A DNA stretch of 64,000 bases from Anarhynchus alexandrinus (lineage: Eukaryota; Chordata; Aves; Charadriiformes; Charadriidae): contig VUYV01000156.1 in NCBI GenBank assembly GCA_008711295.1, positions 773,492 through 837,491 of the forward strand, in the 5' to 3' direction. Below are positions 47,560 to 59,933 of the stretch, one piece after another. The notes beneath the pieces were generated by a model, which saw only the letters and a program-made list of their open reading frames with translations, was not told the DNA's origin and searched no databases. Each line of letters opens with the position of its first letter. Within the stretch, counting starts at the first letter, position 1. Position numbers and translations under genes: made by a program.

Positions 47560-47625
47560 GAAAAAGAATTCATGCAGATTAGACAGCCACAGCCAAGAGA
47601 GATCAAAGAACCAGCAGTGCACCCG
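47560..47625 (+). CDS. KIAA1671: Candidate 66-nt cassette exon of KIAA1671
   Basis: The polypyrimidine tract and acceptor TTATTTTTTTTATTAATTTAG are followed by 22 open codons (EKEFMQIRQPQPREIKEPAV, then HP) and a GT donor (CCG|GTTAGC). Both ends are phase 0 and lie between two phase-0 boundaries, so inclusion or skipping keeps the frame. The peptide is polar and protein-like. The skipped form joins FSFID to QTTVLDS, the arrangement expected from TNKS1BP1, so the canonical transcript should skip it. The donor is weak (no A at +3/+4 in the usual pattern), so this could be a chance exon. It sits about 200 bp before the next exon. Confidence 0.4.
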
Positions 47626-47828
47626 GTTAGCCACAGTGTAGCATATCCTCATCATAAATTCTCTTTAATACAGTTTTAAGTTACGACAAGAAGAATAATC
47701 AGGCTAATATATCTAGTTCAATTAAACTGAATGGGTTAATGCGTTAAAGTAGGTTGGGAAATCATTATGGAGGAGATGATTTTTATTTTCAGACTGGTTA
47801 AAAATAAAAGCTTTGTTTCTTTTTATAG

Positions 47829-49418
<1,590 letters not shown>

Positions 49419-49546
49419 AAGAGAAGAAAACTATGCAACAAGAAGATTCTGATGAGGAAGAAAAGATACAGCATACTGCGAGATCGCCTTCTGTACACGC
49501 TCAGAGACTCCCCGTGTTCCCAGGGATGGACCACGCTGTTCTCAAG
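49419..49546 (+). CDS. KIAA1671: KIAA1671 coding exon
   Basis: The acceptor TTAATTAG precedes a 128-nt exon (phase 1 in, phase 0 out) with donor CTCAAG|GTGAGC. With the split codon it encodes [20 protein letters not shown], then [20 protein letters not shown] and LK. The DSDEEE acidic cluster followed by [17 protein letters not shown] corresponds to the NLFPGLSPSALKAKL-type motif of TNKS1BP1. DSDEEE resembles a CK2 phosphorylation site (inference). Confidence 0.92.
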
Positions 49547-49914
49547 GTGAGCCTGGGCAGGACACGTCGGGTGAGGGTCACACCGCTCCAGAAGCTGCCG
49601 GTGCTCTCTAGGAGTAGAGCCAGGAAATTCTGCCGAAGACGGCAATGTTGTTTGTGGGGTGTGGGTGTGATGCGCAAAAAAACCTTGCAGTTATTTTTCT
49701 CATTTTTAACTGTTGGCTGGAAATCCGAAGTGACATGGAGAAAAAATAGCTTTGCAATAGCAAAGGTGCTTTCAAACCTGCATAGGTTTCCCTTCACTGA
49801 TTTCGGGCATGGATTTTTTTTGTTTGTATAAATCAGCGTGATTTGTTTTGCATTCAAAAAAAAAGCCTGACTGCTGGCATATAAAGGAACCCTTTTCTTT
49901 ATTTTTATATTTAG

Positions 49915-50054
49915 GCCCAACTGCGGAAAAGACAGGAGTCTGAGGGTGCTGGTGAAGTAAGTTCTGCTCAGCTGTTCAAATCCCCTAAACCGCAACTGCA
50001 GCTTGGAACTCCTGGTGGCAGACTGCTGCCCTCCAGCGTAGAGAAGGAGGACAG
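49915..50054 (+). CDS. KIAA1671: KIAA1671 coding exon
   Basis: The acceptor TTTTTATATTTAG precedes a 140-nt exon (phase 0 in, phase 2 out) with donor ACAG|GTAAGA. It encodes [20 protein letters not shown], then [20 protein letters not shown] and SVEKED. This is a polar linker between the FPGM motif and the terminal WLKELKSKK motif, with low-complexity Ser/Pro/Gln content. Confidence 0.92.
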
Positions 50055-50199
50055 GTAAGAGACTTCACCAGTGCCAGAAAGATGCTAATGCTCATTTTGG
50101 TGGAAGAAAAAAATAAGACAAGTCGGCTTCCCAAGACTGTCGGGGAGATTGTCTATTTCTTCTTTTTTTTTTGTTTCTGTAATGAGTTTTCATAATTAA

Positions 50200-50307
<108 letters not shown>

Positions 50308-50619
50308 AAAGGTACTTTGACAGAAAGAGGGGCTTTGCGAAGTGAAAGTGTGCAGTGATAAACACACGCATGGGAAGTGTTTCCTTACTGTGTCGGTATA
50401 ACACCTCTGTAAGCAGAAACGTTAAAGCAGACTTACCGTGAAGCCTGCACCCGGGAACGTGAAGTAATTCAGTGCAGAGGCAGAGCAGTTTCTGTAGGAG
50501 TGAAGTTTTCATCCACAGGTGATACCAGCTTCACTGATTCTCTGCAGATTATTTTATTTTAACAGCACTCTGAGGATTGCACATGTTTTGAAAACCTTGG
50601 TGTGTGTTGTTTCTGCAGT

Positions 50620-51163
50620 ATCACTGAATCCCAGACTGGTGGGGGCTGGAAGGGCCCTCTGGAGCTCCCCCAGTGCCACCCCCTGCCAGTGCAGGGGCAC
50701 CTCCAGCAGTGGCACAGGACGGCGTCCAGGCGGGTTTGGAATGGCTCCAGAGGGGGAGACTCCCCCACCTCTCTGGGCAGCCTCTGCCACTGCTCTGCCA
50801 CCCGCACAGGAGAGAAGGCCCTCCTCAGGTTGAGATGGAACTTCCTATGGTCACGTTTGTGCCCATTCCCTCTTGTCCTGTCACTGGGCACCACTGGAAA
50901 CAGACTGTTCCCATCCCCCTGGCACCCTCCCTTTAAGGACTGATGAGCACTGATGAGATCCCCCCTCAGTCTTCTCTTCTCCAGACTGAAAAGCCCCAAG
51001 TCCCTCAGCCTTTCCTCAGCAGAGAGATGCTCCAGTGCCCTCATCATCTCCGTAGCCCTTTGCTGGACCCTCTCCAGCAGTTCCCTGTCCTTCTTGACCC
51101 GGGGAGCCCCTAACTGGCCACAGTGCTCCAGATGTGGCCTCCCCAGGGCAGAGCAGAGGGGCA
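50620..51163 (-). mobile_element. CR1 LINE, about 540 bp, antisense in the KIAA1671 3' UTR
   Basis: The + strand starts TCACTGAATCCCAGACTGGT, followed by GGGGCTGGAAGGGCCCTCTGG. On the minus strand 201 codons are open (51164 to 50559): [76 protein letters not shown] and [20 protein letters not shown]. That is the entire C-terminal segment of CR1 ORF2 in one frame, without the catalytic domains. It shares the CACTGAATCCCAGA-type terminus with the 31.1-kb copy. The intact frame suggests a fairly young insertion. Confidence 0.95.
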
Positions 51164-52106
51164 CATTCTGGGCAGCTCTTGAGCATGTGGCACATTAAAT
51201 AGGAGGAGACGAAGCTGTGACTGTGACAGTACCGTGGGTGCGTTTGGGGGGGGGCTTTCCTCTTACAGACACCGCGAGGGGGCTGACTGCTTTCTTGACC
51301 ATGTCCTACCATTACTTCAATTGCTTCTGGTTTTATTTTCCAGATAGTGATTCTAACTAGAAGAAGATAAAGAAGTTTAACAGAAGCCTTAACTCATCTG
51401 AACCTAAAATTCACACGTCATGTTGCTGCTGTTTGCTTCCTGCCTCAACTGCTATGTGCATGGTGCCTTCCTGTCTCGTGGAGAAAGCTGCTTCATATTC
51501 ATAGTCAAATACAAAGCTGTACCTTCTCGGATACGGGAGGATAATCGCTTTAGACCCGCCTGGAAGAGGAACGGGTGGCTCATAGCGCCTCAGAAAGTCT
51601 TGAAAGATGGAAATATTTGGCGGTGGAGAGCTGAGCGCCAGGAAAGTCCCCGCGCTGTTGAACAGAGACTGCGTTCCTGCATAGGTGTTCAGCAGCTCAA
51701 AAGTACGACTTGTGGTAGACACGTCAGGTGTAAGGCTGGGCTTTGTGTTTGCTTATGAAAATAACAATTTTAATCAAATTTATCTTTTTTTGTGAAAAAA
51801 TAGTAAGCTCCTATTTAGAAGGAAGTTTGTGGAAGGTGAGAGTGAAAGAACAAATTCTGTTTACTGCCATATTGAAAAAGGAAACTTGATTATTTTTTTG
51901 TAAAATGTATTTTTGATTGGCTTATATTTACATGTGATCTGCTGACCCAGCAGACAAATATAATTTTTAGATGAACAAAATGTTAACTTTTGTCACTCTT
52001 GAAATGGTATATTCTGTGTTTTGTCAGCATGTGGAATAATTGCTTCATTGGAATGTCTTTCCTAAAAAAGGATCAAGCAATAATGTCAACCAGTTCTCTT
52101 TCAAAA

Positions 52107-52112
52107 AATAAA
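52107..52112 (+). terminator. KIAA1671: Poly(A) signal candidate for KIAA1671
   Basis: A canonical AATAAA lies within an A-rich run (TTTCAAAAAATAAAAAAATG) about 1.8 kb after the stop codon, with T-rich/TG-containing sequence downstream. The A-rich setting lowers certainty. Confidence 0.45.
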
Positions 52113-52789
52113 AAAATGTAAATACTGTTTTTATAACAAAAAAGGAAGGGAAGAGGGAGGATGTTACACTCATATCAGGGTTCCAGTTAATTGTTGAATG
52201 TCACTTTAATAGCAGTTTGGATAGTCCCACTTCATATTTTTATTCGTTAATCTGTAAATACCAGGTTTAAGTTTTTATTTTTATGCTGATTTTGTGGGAT
52301 AACCTAAATGTGATCTTCAGTTTCTCTGATGATTTACTTTTCTTCTTTTGGTAAGACCGATGTTATAATAGCGGTATAGGTATCTCATGCGTAACACGGG
52401 TGTTATGAATATCACTAATATCTCAAATATGTTAATATCTTTCAATACAGAGTCTGAAATATCAACCAAGATGTCCATTTAAGACATACTTTATTCTTTC
52501 CCCAAATAAGTGCTCTTTTCAGTAACCCTTTACAGACGCAGCCCGACGAGAGAGGCTGTTGTGTCGGGTCAGTGTTCCTCTCGACTCGTGTTGGGACGCA
52601 GCGAGGTGGGGGGGGCTCTGCTCCCCCGGTGCCCTCCCGGAGGGCGGTGGGGCAGCGGTGGGGCTGGAGCGGGGGCAGATCCTGCTCTTGCGTTGCACTT
52701 CCCGTGTCCTGCTGATGGGCTTCTCTACGTATTAAAGATAAAGCACCAGCACTTCAACTCATTTTCCTTTTTTTTTTTTTTTATTTTTT

Positions 52790-52790
52790 N
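52790..52790. other. Single-N assembly join
   Basis: One N follows a T-rich tract (52768-52789) and is followed by unrelated GC-richer sequence. Two other single Ns (61438, 62752) flank a duplicated block, so single Ns in this assembly seem to mark contig joins; sequence continuity here is not assured. Confidence 0.8.
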
Positions 52791-53452
52791 CGTTTGGGAA
52801 AGCGTGATTTACGTGGGGTGACCACGACGGTGCGCCCGCTCGGCAGAGCGGCGTGCCTGGCCTGCGCTCTGTCGAGCTTGTAGCTGCCAAAACCATGTGC
52901 CAATTCTTCTCATGGAGGAGTCTCAGCCGAGGTGATTTTTCGCCCCAGTCTGCTCACGGGGAATAACAGCAGTATGTCAGGAGACAAGTCCCATATGCGC
53001 GTATCGCGCTCTCCCAGATTTAGCTCTGATGGCAGCTCCCGGTACTTAATGGAGATGAAATGAATACGTTTCCCTTATGTAAAAAAATCCTTACTTGCTG
53101 CTTTGCCCTATTTCACATCAGAGCTGTTGCCACCATTACAGTTTTAAGGCCTCTTCTGCTACCAATTAAGAAAGGATCACCCGAGATTTGTGCCAGGCGT
53201 TGCGTTCTGTGCGGCTCCTGACCCCGGGAGAGGGACTGCCGATGGGCCGCGCTCCACCGGACTGTGAAAGAGCTACTCTTAGCTAATTTTAAAATGCTGC
53301 GTGTATTTTCTTCCCCTTTCTTCAGATGTTGGTGGAAAAGGCGACTCTAAGATAAGCTTTGCATATGTGTCTCTCGGGATAGTTTTTCAGGATAGTTTTT
53401 AACGGCAGCGCTCGAGGGCGGTACCGTTGGTGTTACACCCGTGGGACACGCG

Positions 53453-53503
53453 CCCCGCTCAGCCCCGAGCCCCGCTCAGCCCCGAGCCCCGCTCAGCCCC
53501 GAG
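53453..53503 (+). repeat. 17-bp tandem repeat, three perfect copies
   Basis: CCCCGCTCAGCCCCGAG is repeated at 53453, 53470 and 53487 without a mismatch, followed by a partial CCGCGG. It is a short GC-rich minisatellite in intergenic DNA. Confidence 0.95.
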
Positions 53504-55049
53504 CCGCGGCGGTCGCGGGTGGGAGAGGAGAATGGTGATTGCTTTCCTCAGCAGATGGAGCGGGGCTTACTTTACCCAGCGTCTAGAAATCAGGTGAATT
53601 CCCCCTGCTGACGAGAATATTTACACAGGCTTGGTTTTCGAACTCGGCAGGTTGGCAGTGTTGCGTTACCCGTAGTTGGAGGATTTACTGGTTTTTTGGT
53701 CTAAGAAATGAAGGCCGGAAATTCTGTAAGTGCAGTGTTTGCTCTGTGTTTGAGGAAACTGAGGGGATTAATACTAGGTTTCCACAAAGCCCTTTGAATG
53801 TGTATGCATTTCCACATCTGCTTGGACAATGCACTGAAACTTACTGTATTTAGTAGTTTAACCTACTACTGAGAAATGTTTAATGCTTAAATGTCTAATT
53901 AAAAAGCATCTTTAGAATGTTGTTGAATGGGAAAGTGTTTTTTCTGCTCTGTCATTTCTTTATATTGTATATGGATTAAATACTTCCTTCTCTTCGGGTT
54001 ATCGCTATGTAATAAAAGATATATAAATATTATTACTTCTTAAATGATAGAACGTACTGTAATACACTTTATATAATTCTATTTTAATTCCAAATAATGC
54101 TTCTTTGAATTTTTTAACGCTTTTACTTTTGTTGCCACCTACTTTTTTCTGCTGTTAGTACGAGATGGCAGTGAGCTCTTAGCTTCAGCGCTCTCTTCAG
54201 GTATGTGTTTTCATTAATTACTGGAACGTGCCGGGGAGTGGGTTTCAGCTCTTGTCCTAACGAGTACCGGCGACTGCGATGGGGATCCCGACGCTCCCCG
54301 TGGAGCACAGTGCCCTCGGCCCTTCTGTTACAAGCTGCTTTTTTTTTTTCTGCTTGCTTAAAAAGCTGCATCAGTAGAGTAATGGTTTTGTCAGAAGTGA
54401 AAGTACATGGTTTGTGGAATTTAGAAATACTTCTTTTCTGATTGCGCTTCTCTCATTATTAGCAGAAATCCTCCCTCTGTTTTTCTTTGTCCGTTGGGGA
54501 TTACACGGACATTCTGCTGCTTTTTATTGGAATCCCCAGTTGCGGATTTTTTCCTTTTCATTTTTCTGTTTGTAGATTCACTTTTTTAAGGTCTCTGGAG
54601 CTTTAATTTGAGTCCGAAGCTGTTCAGAGGTTTGCTGCTTTGGTTTTACTTCCTGCAGAGAAAGAGGCGACGTTTCGGTTCTTCAGCCTTTGAAGTCTGA
54701 AACCTTCTTATAAAGTGGCCCTATAGGAATTACCCCCACCGCATGCTCCTTTCCGCTTGCACAAAAGTTCGCTTCACCCTGTTATTTGTTTGCAAACAAT
54801 TATTGGCAAACTGTTAAGCGCACTGTGTGCCAGATTTATGAACACAGACTGTTAATCGCCCGTTTCATCTGGCACAGCAGCACCAGGTGGTTTATAACCT
54901 TTAGGACTTGGGCAAACGCGCCGAAATACGCCTCCTGTCTGGGGTATCAGACGGAGGATGTGGTTTGATGTCAAAGCGTTACATGGAGAGCTGATATACC
55001 AAAATAGCTTAGTGGGGATGGGGGCAGTTCTAAGACAAATACCATCTAA

Positions 55050-55270
55050 ATAGAATCATCGAATGGTATAGGTTGGAAGGGTCCTTGAAGATCATCCAGT
55101 GCCACCCCCTGCCCTGGGCAGGGACACCTCCCACCAGCCCAGGTTGCTCCAAGCCCCGTCCAACCTGGCCTTGAACACCTCCAGGGATGGGGCAGCCACA
55201 GCTTCTCGGGGCAACCTGCGCCAGGGGCTCACCGCCCGCACAGGCAACAATTCCTTCCTAACATCAAATC
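55050..55270 (-). mobile_element. CR1 LINE 3' fragment (left arm of an inverted pair)
   Basis: TAGAATCATCGAATGGTATAGG, then GTTGGAAGGGTCCTTGAAGATC, CACCTCCCACCAGCCCAGG and GGCAACCTGCGCCAGGGGCTC is the reverse complement of the CR1 end. It stops near AACAATTCCTTCCTAACATC, directly against a second CR1 end in the opposite orientation. Confidence 0.93.
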
Positions 55271-55329
55271 AGGGGGGTTGGAACTCGATGATCTTCAAGG
55301 TCCCTCCCAACCCAAACCATTCTATGATT
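55271..55329 (+). mobile_element. CR1 LINE 3' terminus (right arm of an inverted pair)
   Basis: GGGGGGTTGGAACTCGATGATCTTCAAGG, then TCCCTCCCAACCCAAACCATTCTATGATT, is the last 58 bp of CR1 in sense orientation. It abuts the antisense fragment at 55050-55270 with no intervening sequence. Confidence 0.93.
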
Positions 55330-58300
55330 TTGGGAGATGGCAGTGTGTGGTGGAAGGGGTTTGCTGGTCACCTACTGTGCACGTACCTGGCTTGGAACAG
55401 TGACCCCACGCTTTCCCCTGGGCTGGCTTGTTCTGCCAGGAGCTGGGGAGCGGAGCACGCTGCCTCGCAGTGTGGCTCCTCCGCAGAAGATGCATCCCGG
55501 TGGAGAAGCTCCTGGAGCCGTGTTTTCAGCGCGGGTACTGCTGGTGCCGCACCAGCCCCTGAGAGGGGAACACACTATTCCAGTAAAAGCACAGTGCTGT
55601 CACCGAAACTGTGCTCGCGTGAAGAAGATGCTGTTGGCCAGAGATGGCTGTCTTCGCCTTCTTGAAGGACGCTCGTGCAAGCCCATGGTGTAGAGGCAGC
55701 AAAGCAGTCCGCAGCCCCCCCGGGGCCCAGGGGGTGAAGGATGCGTTGGGTACGTCACCCCAGGCGCTGCCGCCGGGGCGAGTGCCGCAGGGGGAGGTTT
55801 TGCTGTCCTCGAACAGAAACGCTGTGAAGGAGAAGCACAGGTTGCTTTCCTCATCGACTGGAGCTCTGCGCTCGTGAGAGCTGTCGGTTGTTCTTCCTAC
55901 ATCCTCACATGGCTTAAAGGAGCAAAGGTGAGCTTTTGAGGAGGACAGGGCTTTGGGGGCAGGAACCAGCCCCCGTGGAGCTTTAACGTGGCTTTGGGGA
56001 CACGGTGTTCTGAGACCTCTCACCGGGGACTGCATGGTCCAGGAGCCTCTGGTCCAACCTAGTGCTGCCTGCAGCGATGGGAGCGGAGGGGTGAGCGGTG
56101 GGAACCCCTTCTGAGGTGGGGCTGGAGATGCGCTCCTGAGGACACCCGGCCCCCCGTGTCCCCCGCTCCCATGGCCGTCCTCAGCCCAGGGCATCCTTGC
56201 CAAAACACCGTCTGAAAGAACTTGTGATTCTTCTGGGGGGGCTGGAGAAGGAGGAGAGACGAGGTCTAATGGCTTACGGTTTTTTCTCTTTCCATATTAA
56301 ACGTGATGGTATCAAGCCTGCTTTTAAAGGAGCTATCATATAGATTAAAATTTATACCATTCTGCAGAGCCTTATGGAATAGGTAAATATGGGTCACAAT
56401 AACTATATTGTTCTACAGAAAATATTTGTACTACGTAGTATTTGTACTACGTAGTTTCCGAAGTAATAACCATATTCTGGCTGTTGTGTATTGTATTGTA
56501 CAATTACCATTCTAGTTTAGCTTTACCAGATATGAGGAAAAAAATCTATTTTCTAACACTATTCTGTAAGCATTTCTCAAAGGGATTTTAAGAGGCTGCC
56601 AGCAAAAGGAAATTGAGTTCTGTTCGGAAGACAAATCGATGAGATCTAGTGCCCCTTCTGTCGTGTTTTTGCAATTGCCTTATCAACGAGGGAGCTGCGG
56701 GGGTTTGGGAAAGGCGTATTCGCGGGGACTGCAGCCACTGCAGAGCGAAGTGTAATGGGGACGCTGGCGAGGAAAATTCTGCCTTTCTAATCTGTTGAAA
56801 ACAGACGCTATTGCGTTTGGTAAGAGAGACAAATTAATCCATTCCACGGTCTCCTTTGTGTCCTCCTTCTGTACAGAAGTGCTTTTCTGTTTTACAGCCA
56901 AGCCGCTTCGTACTCGGAGAAAAGATGAAAATGTGAAGAGGAGCTGCAACAAGAATGGGCTCTATCAGAGCACGGTCCGCGCTGGGGTCTCTGTGGGTAC
57001 AGATGCCATTGGAATAACGACGACAAACGCGCTCCCGTTGCGCCGCACTGCGCTGCGCGTTCAGCTGTACACTGTGATAGACCTCGTCCCACCCCGGACC
57101 CCGTTCCTTGGAGCTGCTCAGCATCCTGTGCTCCCATGGCGAACCGCAAAGCTCCTCTGGAGGTGATTTCTCTCGTCCTTCGTCAGAAACTGCAGCAACG
57201 GGCGGCGATGGGAAAGAGTCTGTTGGGGCGCAGCGGTACCGCCGGCACCATGTGGGTCGTCTCTGTCGTACCGGGTTTGGGGCATGGCCCCCGCGGCTCG
57301 TCCCACTCTGTGCTGCGGCTGAGCCTCCCCGGGGACACCGCCAGCGCCGCCGTACGTTGGGGATGGGACGGGGGTGAAGAGCTTCACCACGAACGGCTCT
57401 AACGTGGGGTGTGGTACCACAAATTGCCGCAGAGAGCTCCATCGGGTGCGCTCGCGGACGGGACAGGTCTCTGGCCGTCTCCCAATTAGACAAACTCCGA
57501 GTTTGTCCGGCCTGGCGAAGTGGAGTGGCTTTTTGGTGATTTTGTGTGATTTTGAAATGTGTCGTGTGTAGTTATCGGTTTGGAGCGGGGAGAAAACGCT
57601 GCAAGAGCCCCTGGAGTGGGGTGTGCGGGGGCTGAACGTGGCTCAGTGTTCCCCAAAGAAGAGGGGATGGGGCCCACTCTCAGCAAAGTGAAATGCCCTC
57701 AGCTCGGCACCTGGGGCGGAGGGACTGCACTTCCCCCCCGTTAGATCGTCCCTGTAACGAGGGATGAGCCCACGTACGAGGCGCTCGGCTCCCGAAAGAC
57801 CCTGTTGGTCTCCGTGTGCCCAGGGCAGCGTGCAGGCGCGCTCCCGGCGGGGCGGAGAGAAGAACTGCAGTGCAAAGGGACTCGATGGACATAACATTCC
57901 CGATAAGGGTCAAAGCCAAGGCGAGACCCCAAATCCTGAGCGCCGGTCTCGCCCTCCTGCCGCGGTCCCAGCTGCCCCCATCCCCCGCCATGCTCCCAGC
58001 GGAGCCCCCCCGCCTCGTCTTGCGCTCGAGCCCAAACGAGCTGTAAATATTTTGCATGGGGTTTTTTTTGCGTTGCGCTGTACTTGATTTCCAGGCTAAA
58101 CCCCCCCCGTTAACTGCTGATGGGAGAGTTTTCCAGAGAACCTGGCAAGAAGCAGCGTGAACGTGCTGATGCGATTTTCGACGTTAATCTTCTGTAAATC
58201 GAGTGGCACATTTTTAAGGGACGGCCGGGAGAAATCTGAATAACGTTTCCATAGCACGCTGCGAGCCCGCGCTATTGAGATGAAATCTCATGGATGGAAT
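55330..58300. other. Intergenic, GC-rich, upstream of CRYBB3
   Basis: No gene is recognised. GC-rich parts at 55400-56200 and 57000-58050 carry long minus-strand open frames (225 and 219 codons) with Arg/Pro/Ser-rich composition and no family resemblance, so I read them as GC-driven chance frames. The AT-rich part at 56260-56680 holds a palindromic 16-bp duplication. Confidence 0.5.
56423..56454. repeat. 16-bp direct duplication containing a palindrome
   Basis: TATTTGTACTACGTAG occurs twice head to tail (56423-56438, 56439-56454). Each unit, with its following bases, forms the 10-bp palindrome ACTACGTAGT. It is a small tandem duplication with no known function. Confidence 0.9.
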
Positions 58301-58314
58301 TCAGTGGACGCAGC

Positions 58315-58395
58315 TGCTGTATCAGCGTCCAAATAATGTGCTGTTCTGTTCAGAAGCAACCCATAAATAGCAGGGCCGCCCGCGCCGGCCGGCAG
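58315..58395 (+). promoter_or_regulatory. CRYBB3: Candidate CRYBB3 lens promoter: MARE-like site plus TATA box
   Basis: TGCTGTATCAGCG (58315-58327) matches the Maf recognition element TGCTGACTCAGCA at 10 of 13 positions, including both TGC/GC half-cores. About 35 bp downstream is CCATAAATAG (58361-58370), a TATA box. This spacing resembles chicken crystallin promoters, where L-Maf/MAF sites lie just upstream of TATA. A start near 58393 would give a short non-coding exon 1 ending at GAG|GTAGCG (58416) and an intron 1 of about 0.8 kb before the ATG exon. A second TATA-like TTTATAG at 59052-59058 is a weaker alternative. Confidence 0.45.
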
Positions 58396-59210
58396 AGCGG
58401 AACCACGCCGGGAGAGGTAGCGGCGGCACTGCTTGGACTGGAAGGGGCTTTAAAAGAGAATTAGCATGTCTGAGTCGAGGTCTCGCTACAGCGACTGTTT
58501 TGCTGATGCTTGGCGAGGTTTTGATTAAGGACGCCGGTCAAACTCGGTTTCTTTTATTCGCCTCCTATTAACCTCTCGACAACCCCTCGCGTTGGCGGGG
58601 CGAGGGCAGGCGGGGGAGGCGCGTTCCGACGGGGTTTCCTTTTCGAGGGGGAACTTTGCGGGACGTTCCCGGAGAGCGAGGAGGGGGCTCTCGCTGCCGT
58701 CCGACCGGCGGCTCCGCTGCCGGGGTCTGCCGCCCCCCCCCCGGGGATGCTGGAGCGAGGGAGAGCCGTCGGGTTTATGTTAGCGGGGAAAGATGTCTGC
58801 GGCCGGGAGCTGGAACCTGGCGAATTCCTGCTGGAAACACGGGCCAGGCTGTTAGACAGGAGTTGAACTGAGCCACCGGGCGAGCTGCCCGGGCTCAGAG
58901 CGGGCGCCGCGTCGCCTGGAAGATGGCTCGGTTGGGGCAGGGGCTCTCCGGCCCCGCGGTGATGCCTGGGGGAGGATGCAGGGCCCACGCGCAGGAGGGA
59001 GAGGAGGATGGATAACGGAGTGCATCCTTCTAGCCCTGCACGTCCCGGGGGATTTATAGCCGCCGCACTCGGGGGAACTGTGTTAACTTTTGCCACCTGC
59101 CCCCGTGCCAGCTTCATCTTCTGTGTTTTATGAAGTGCTTTATAACGTAAAGGCTGATACCTCACGTGAGAGCGATGCTGTGTTAACCTCCTGCAACTTG
59201 GGTTTTCCAG

Positions 59211-59290
59211 GCACAATGACTGAGCAGCAAAGTCCCCCCGAGCAGATGGCGACCGGGGAGGGTGCTGGCGAGCGAGCTGGCAATTACAAG
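59211..59290 (+). CDS. CRYBB3: CRYBB3 exon 2: start codon and N-terminal arm
   Basis: The acceptor TTGGGTTTTCCAG (to 59210) is followed by GCACA and the ATG at 59216. It encodes 25 codons (MTEQQSPPEQMATGEGAGER, AGNYK) and ends phase 0 at AAG|GTATAC. Length, EQ-rich start and the closing NYK correspond to the N-terminal arm of beta-B3 crystallin (family pattern: M-x-EQ...GxYK before the first Greek key). The arm mediates subunit contacts in beta-crystallin oligomers. The ATG choice is supported by arm length and by the acceptor just upstream. Confidence 0.9.
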
Positions 59291-59933
59291 GTATACTGGG
59301 GGCAACTGGTTACGGACGGACTTTGGGTGACGCCGCAGGTCACCGTGCGTTGCAGCGTGCGTGCACCAGGCTGAGAGCACTGCGGGTTGTACTGGGGAAG
59401 CAAACGGCCTCCGGCTCTCCTGCTGCGGCACCGTGTTAATGTCACCGCTCTGATAATTAGTGTCACCGCTCTGATAAATCTGCCCCTCGCCCGCCGAGCT
59501 GGTTCGCGCGGGGCTGCGGAGGGAGGCTTCGGCCGGGGGGTTTGCTGCCGCCTGGCAGGGGGAGACGCTGCGTTTGCGGCTGCCACGTCCATTTGCCTGG
59601 CGGCCTGGGGTGCAGCTGCGCGGCGGTTTAATCCGGGAGATAAAGTATCCCGTCACGGCGGGGATCAGCTGTAGGTTTGAGCAGTGAAACGCCCTGGGCA
59701 TTTTTTTTAGGTTGTAATTCTTACACTCGTAGGCCAGTTAGGGGTAAATCAGCTCTGGGTGTCACAGTGGCTTCAGCCCTTCCCGCAGCTCGGGACGCCG
59801 GGAAAAGCTGCTCCTGGCCGGGGAAGGCTGGAGGGGGGAGCAGACCCTGCAAATGGGGTAAAGAGGTGTCGGGAGCCTGGGCTGCTTATCGCTTTGGGGT
59901 GGAAAGAAGTTCCTGAGGACCATGGGTGGCACC

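Larger units (their letters stand above)
50308..52130 (+). other. KIAA1671: KIAA1671 3' UTR (proposed)
   Basis: About 1.8 kb from the stop to the region after AATAAA at 52107-52112. It contains the antisense CR1 at 50620-51163, then AT-rich sequence with no supported coding frame. A weaker signal, ATTAAA at about 51193, may allow a shorter UTR. The end is inferred from the poly(A) signal only. Confidence 0.5.
52131..55049. other. Intergenic, KIAA1671 to CRYBB3, first part
   Basis: No gene is recognised. GC-rich at 52540-52690 and 53400-53520, otherwise AT-rich. A single N at 52790 after a poly-T run marks an ambiguous base or contig join. Confidence 0.6.

Noticed and set aside
55526..56203. 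225-codon minus-strand open frame upstream of CRYBB3
   Set aside because: GC-rich DNA with a proline/serine/arginine-rich product, no recognisable motif, no splice or promoter context and several competing frames.
56834..57493. 219-codon minus-strand open frame
   Set aside because: Arg-rich, no family resemblance; overlapping open frames on both strands are expected from CpG-rich composition. Conservation in other birds would be needed to revive it.
58554..59216. 220-codon minus-strand open frame overlapping the CRYBB3 5' region
   Set aside because: Composition-driven; it runs antisense through the crystallin promoter, intron 1 and 5' UTR and has no recognisable motif.
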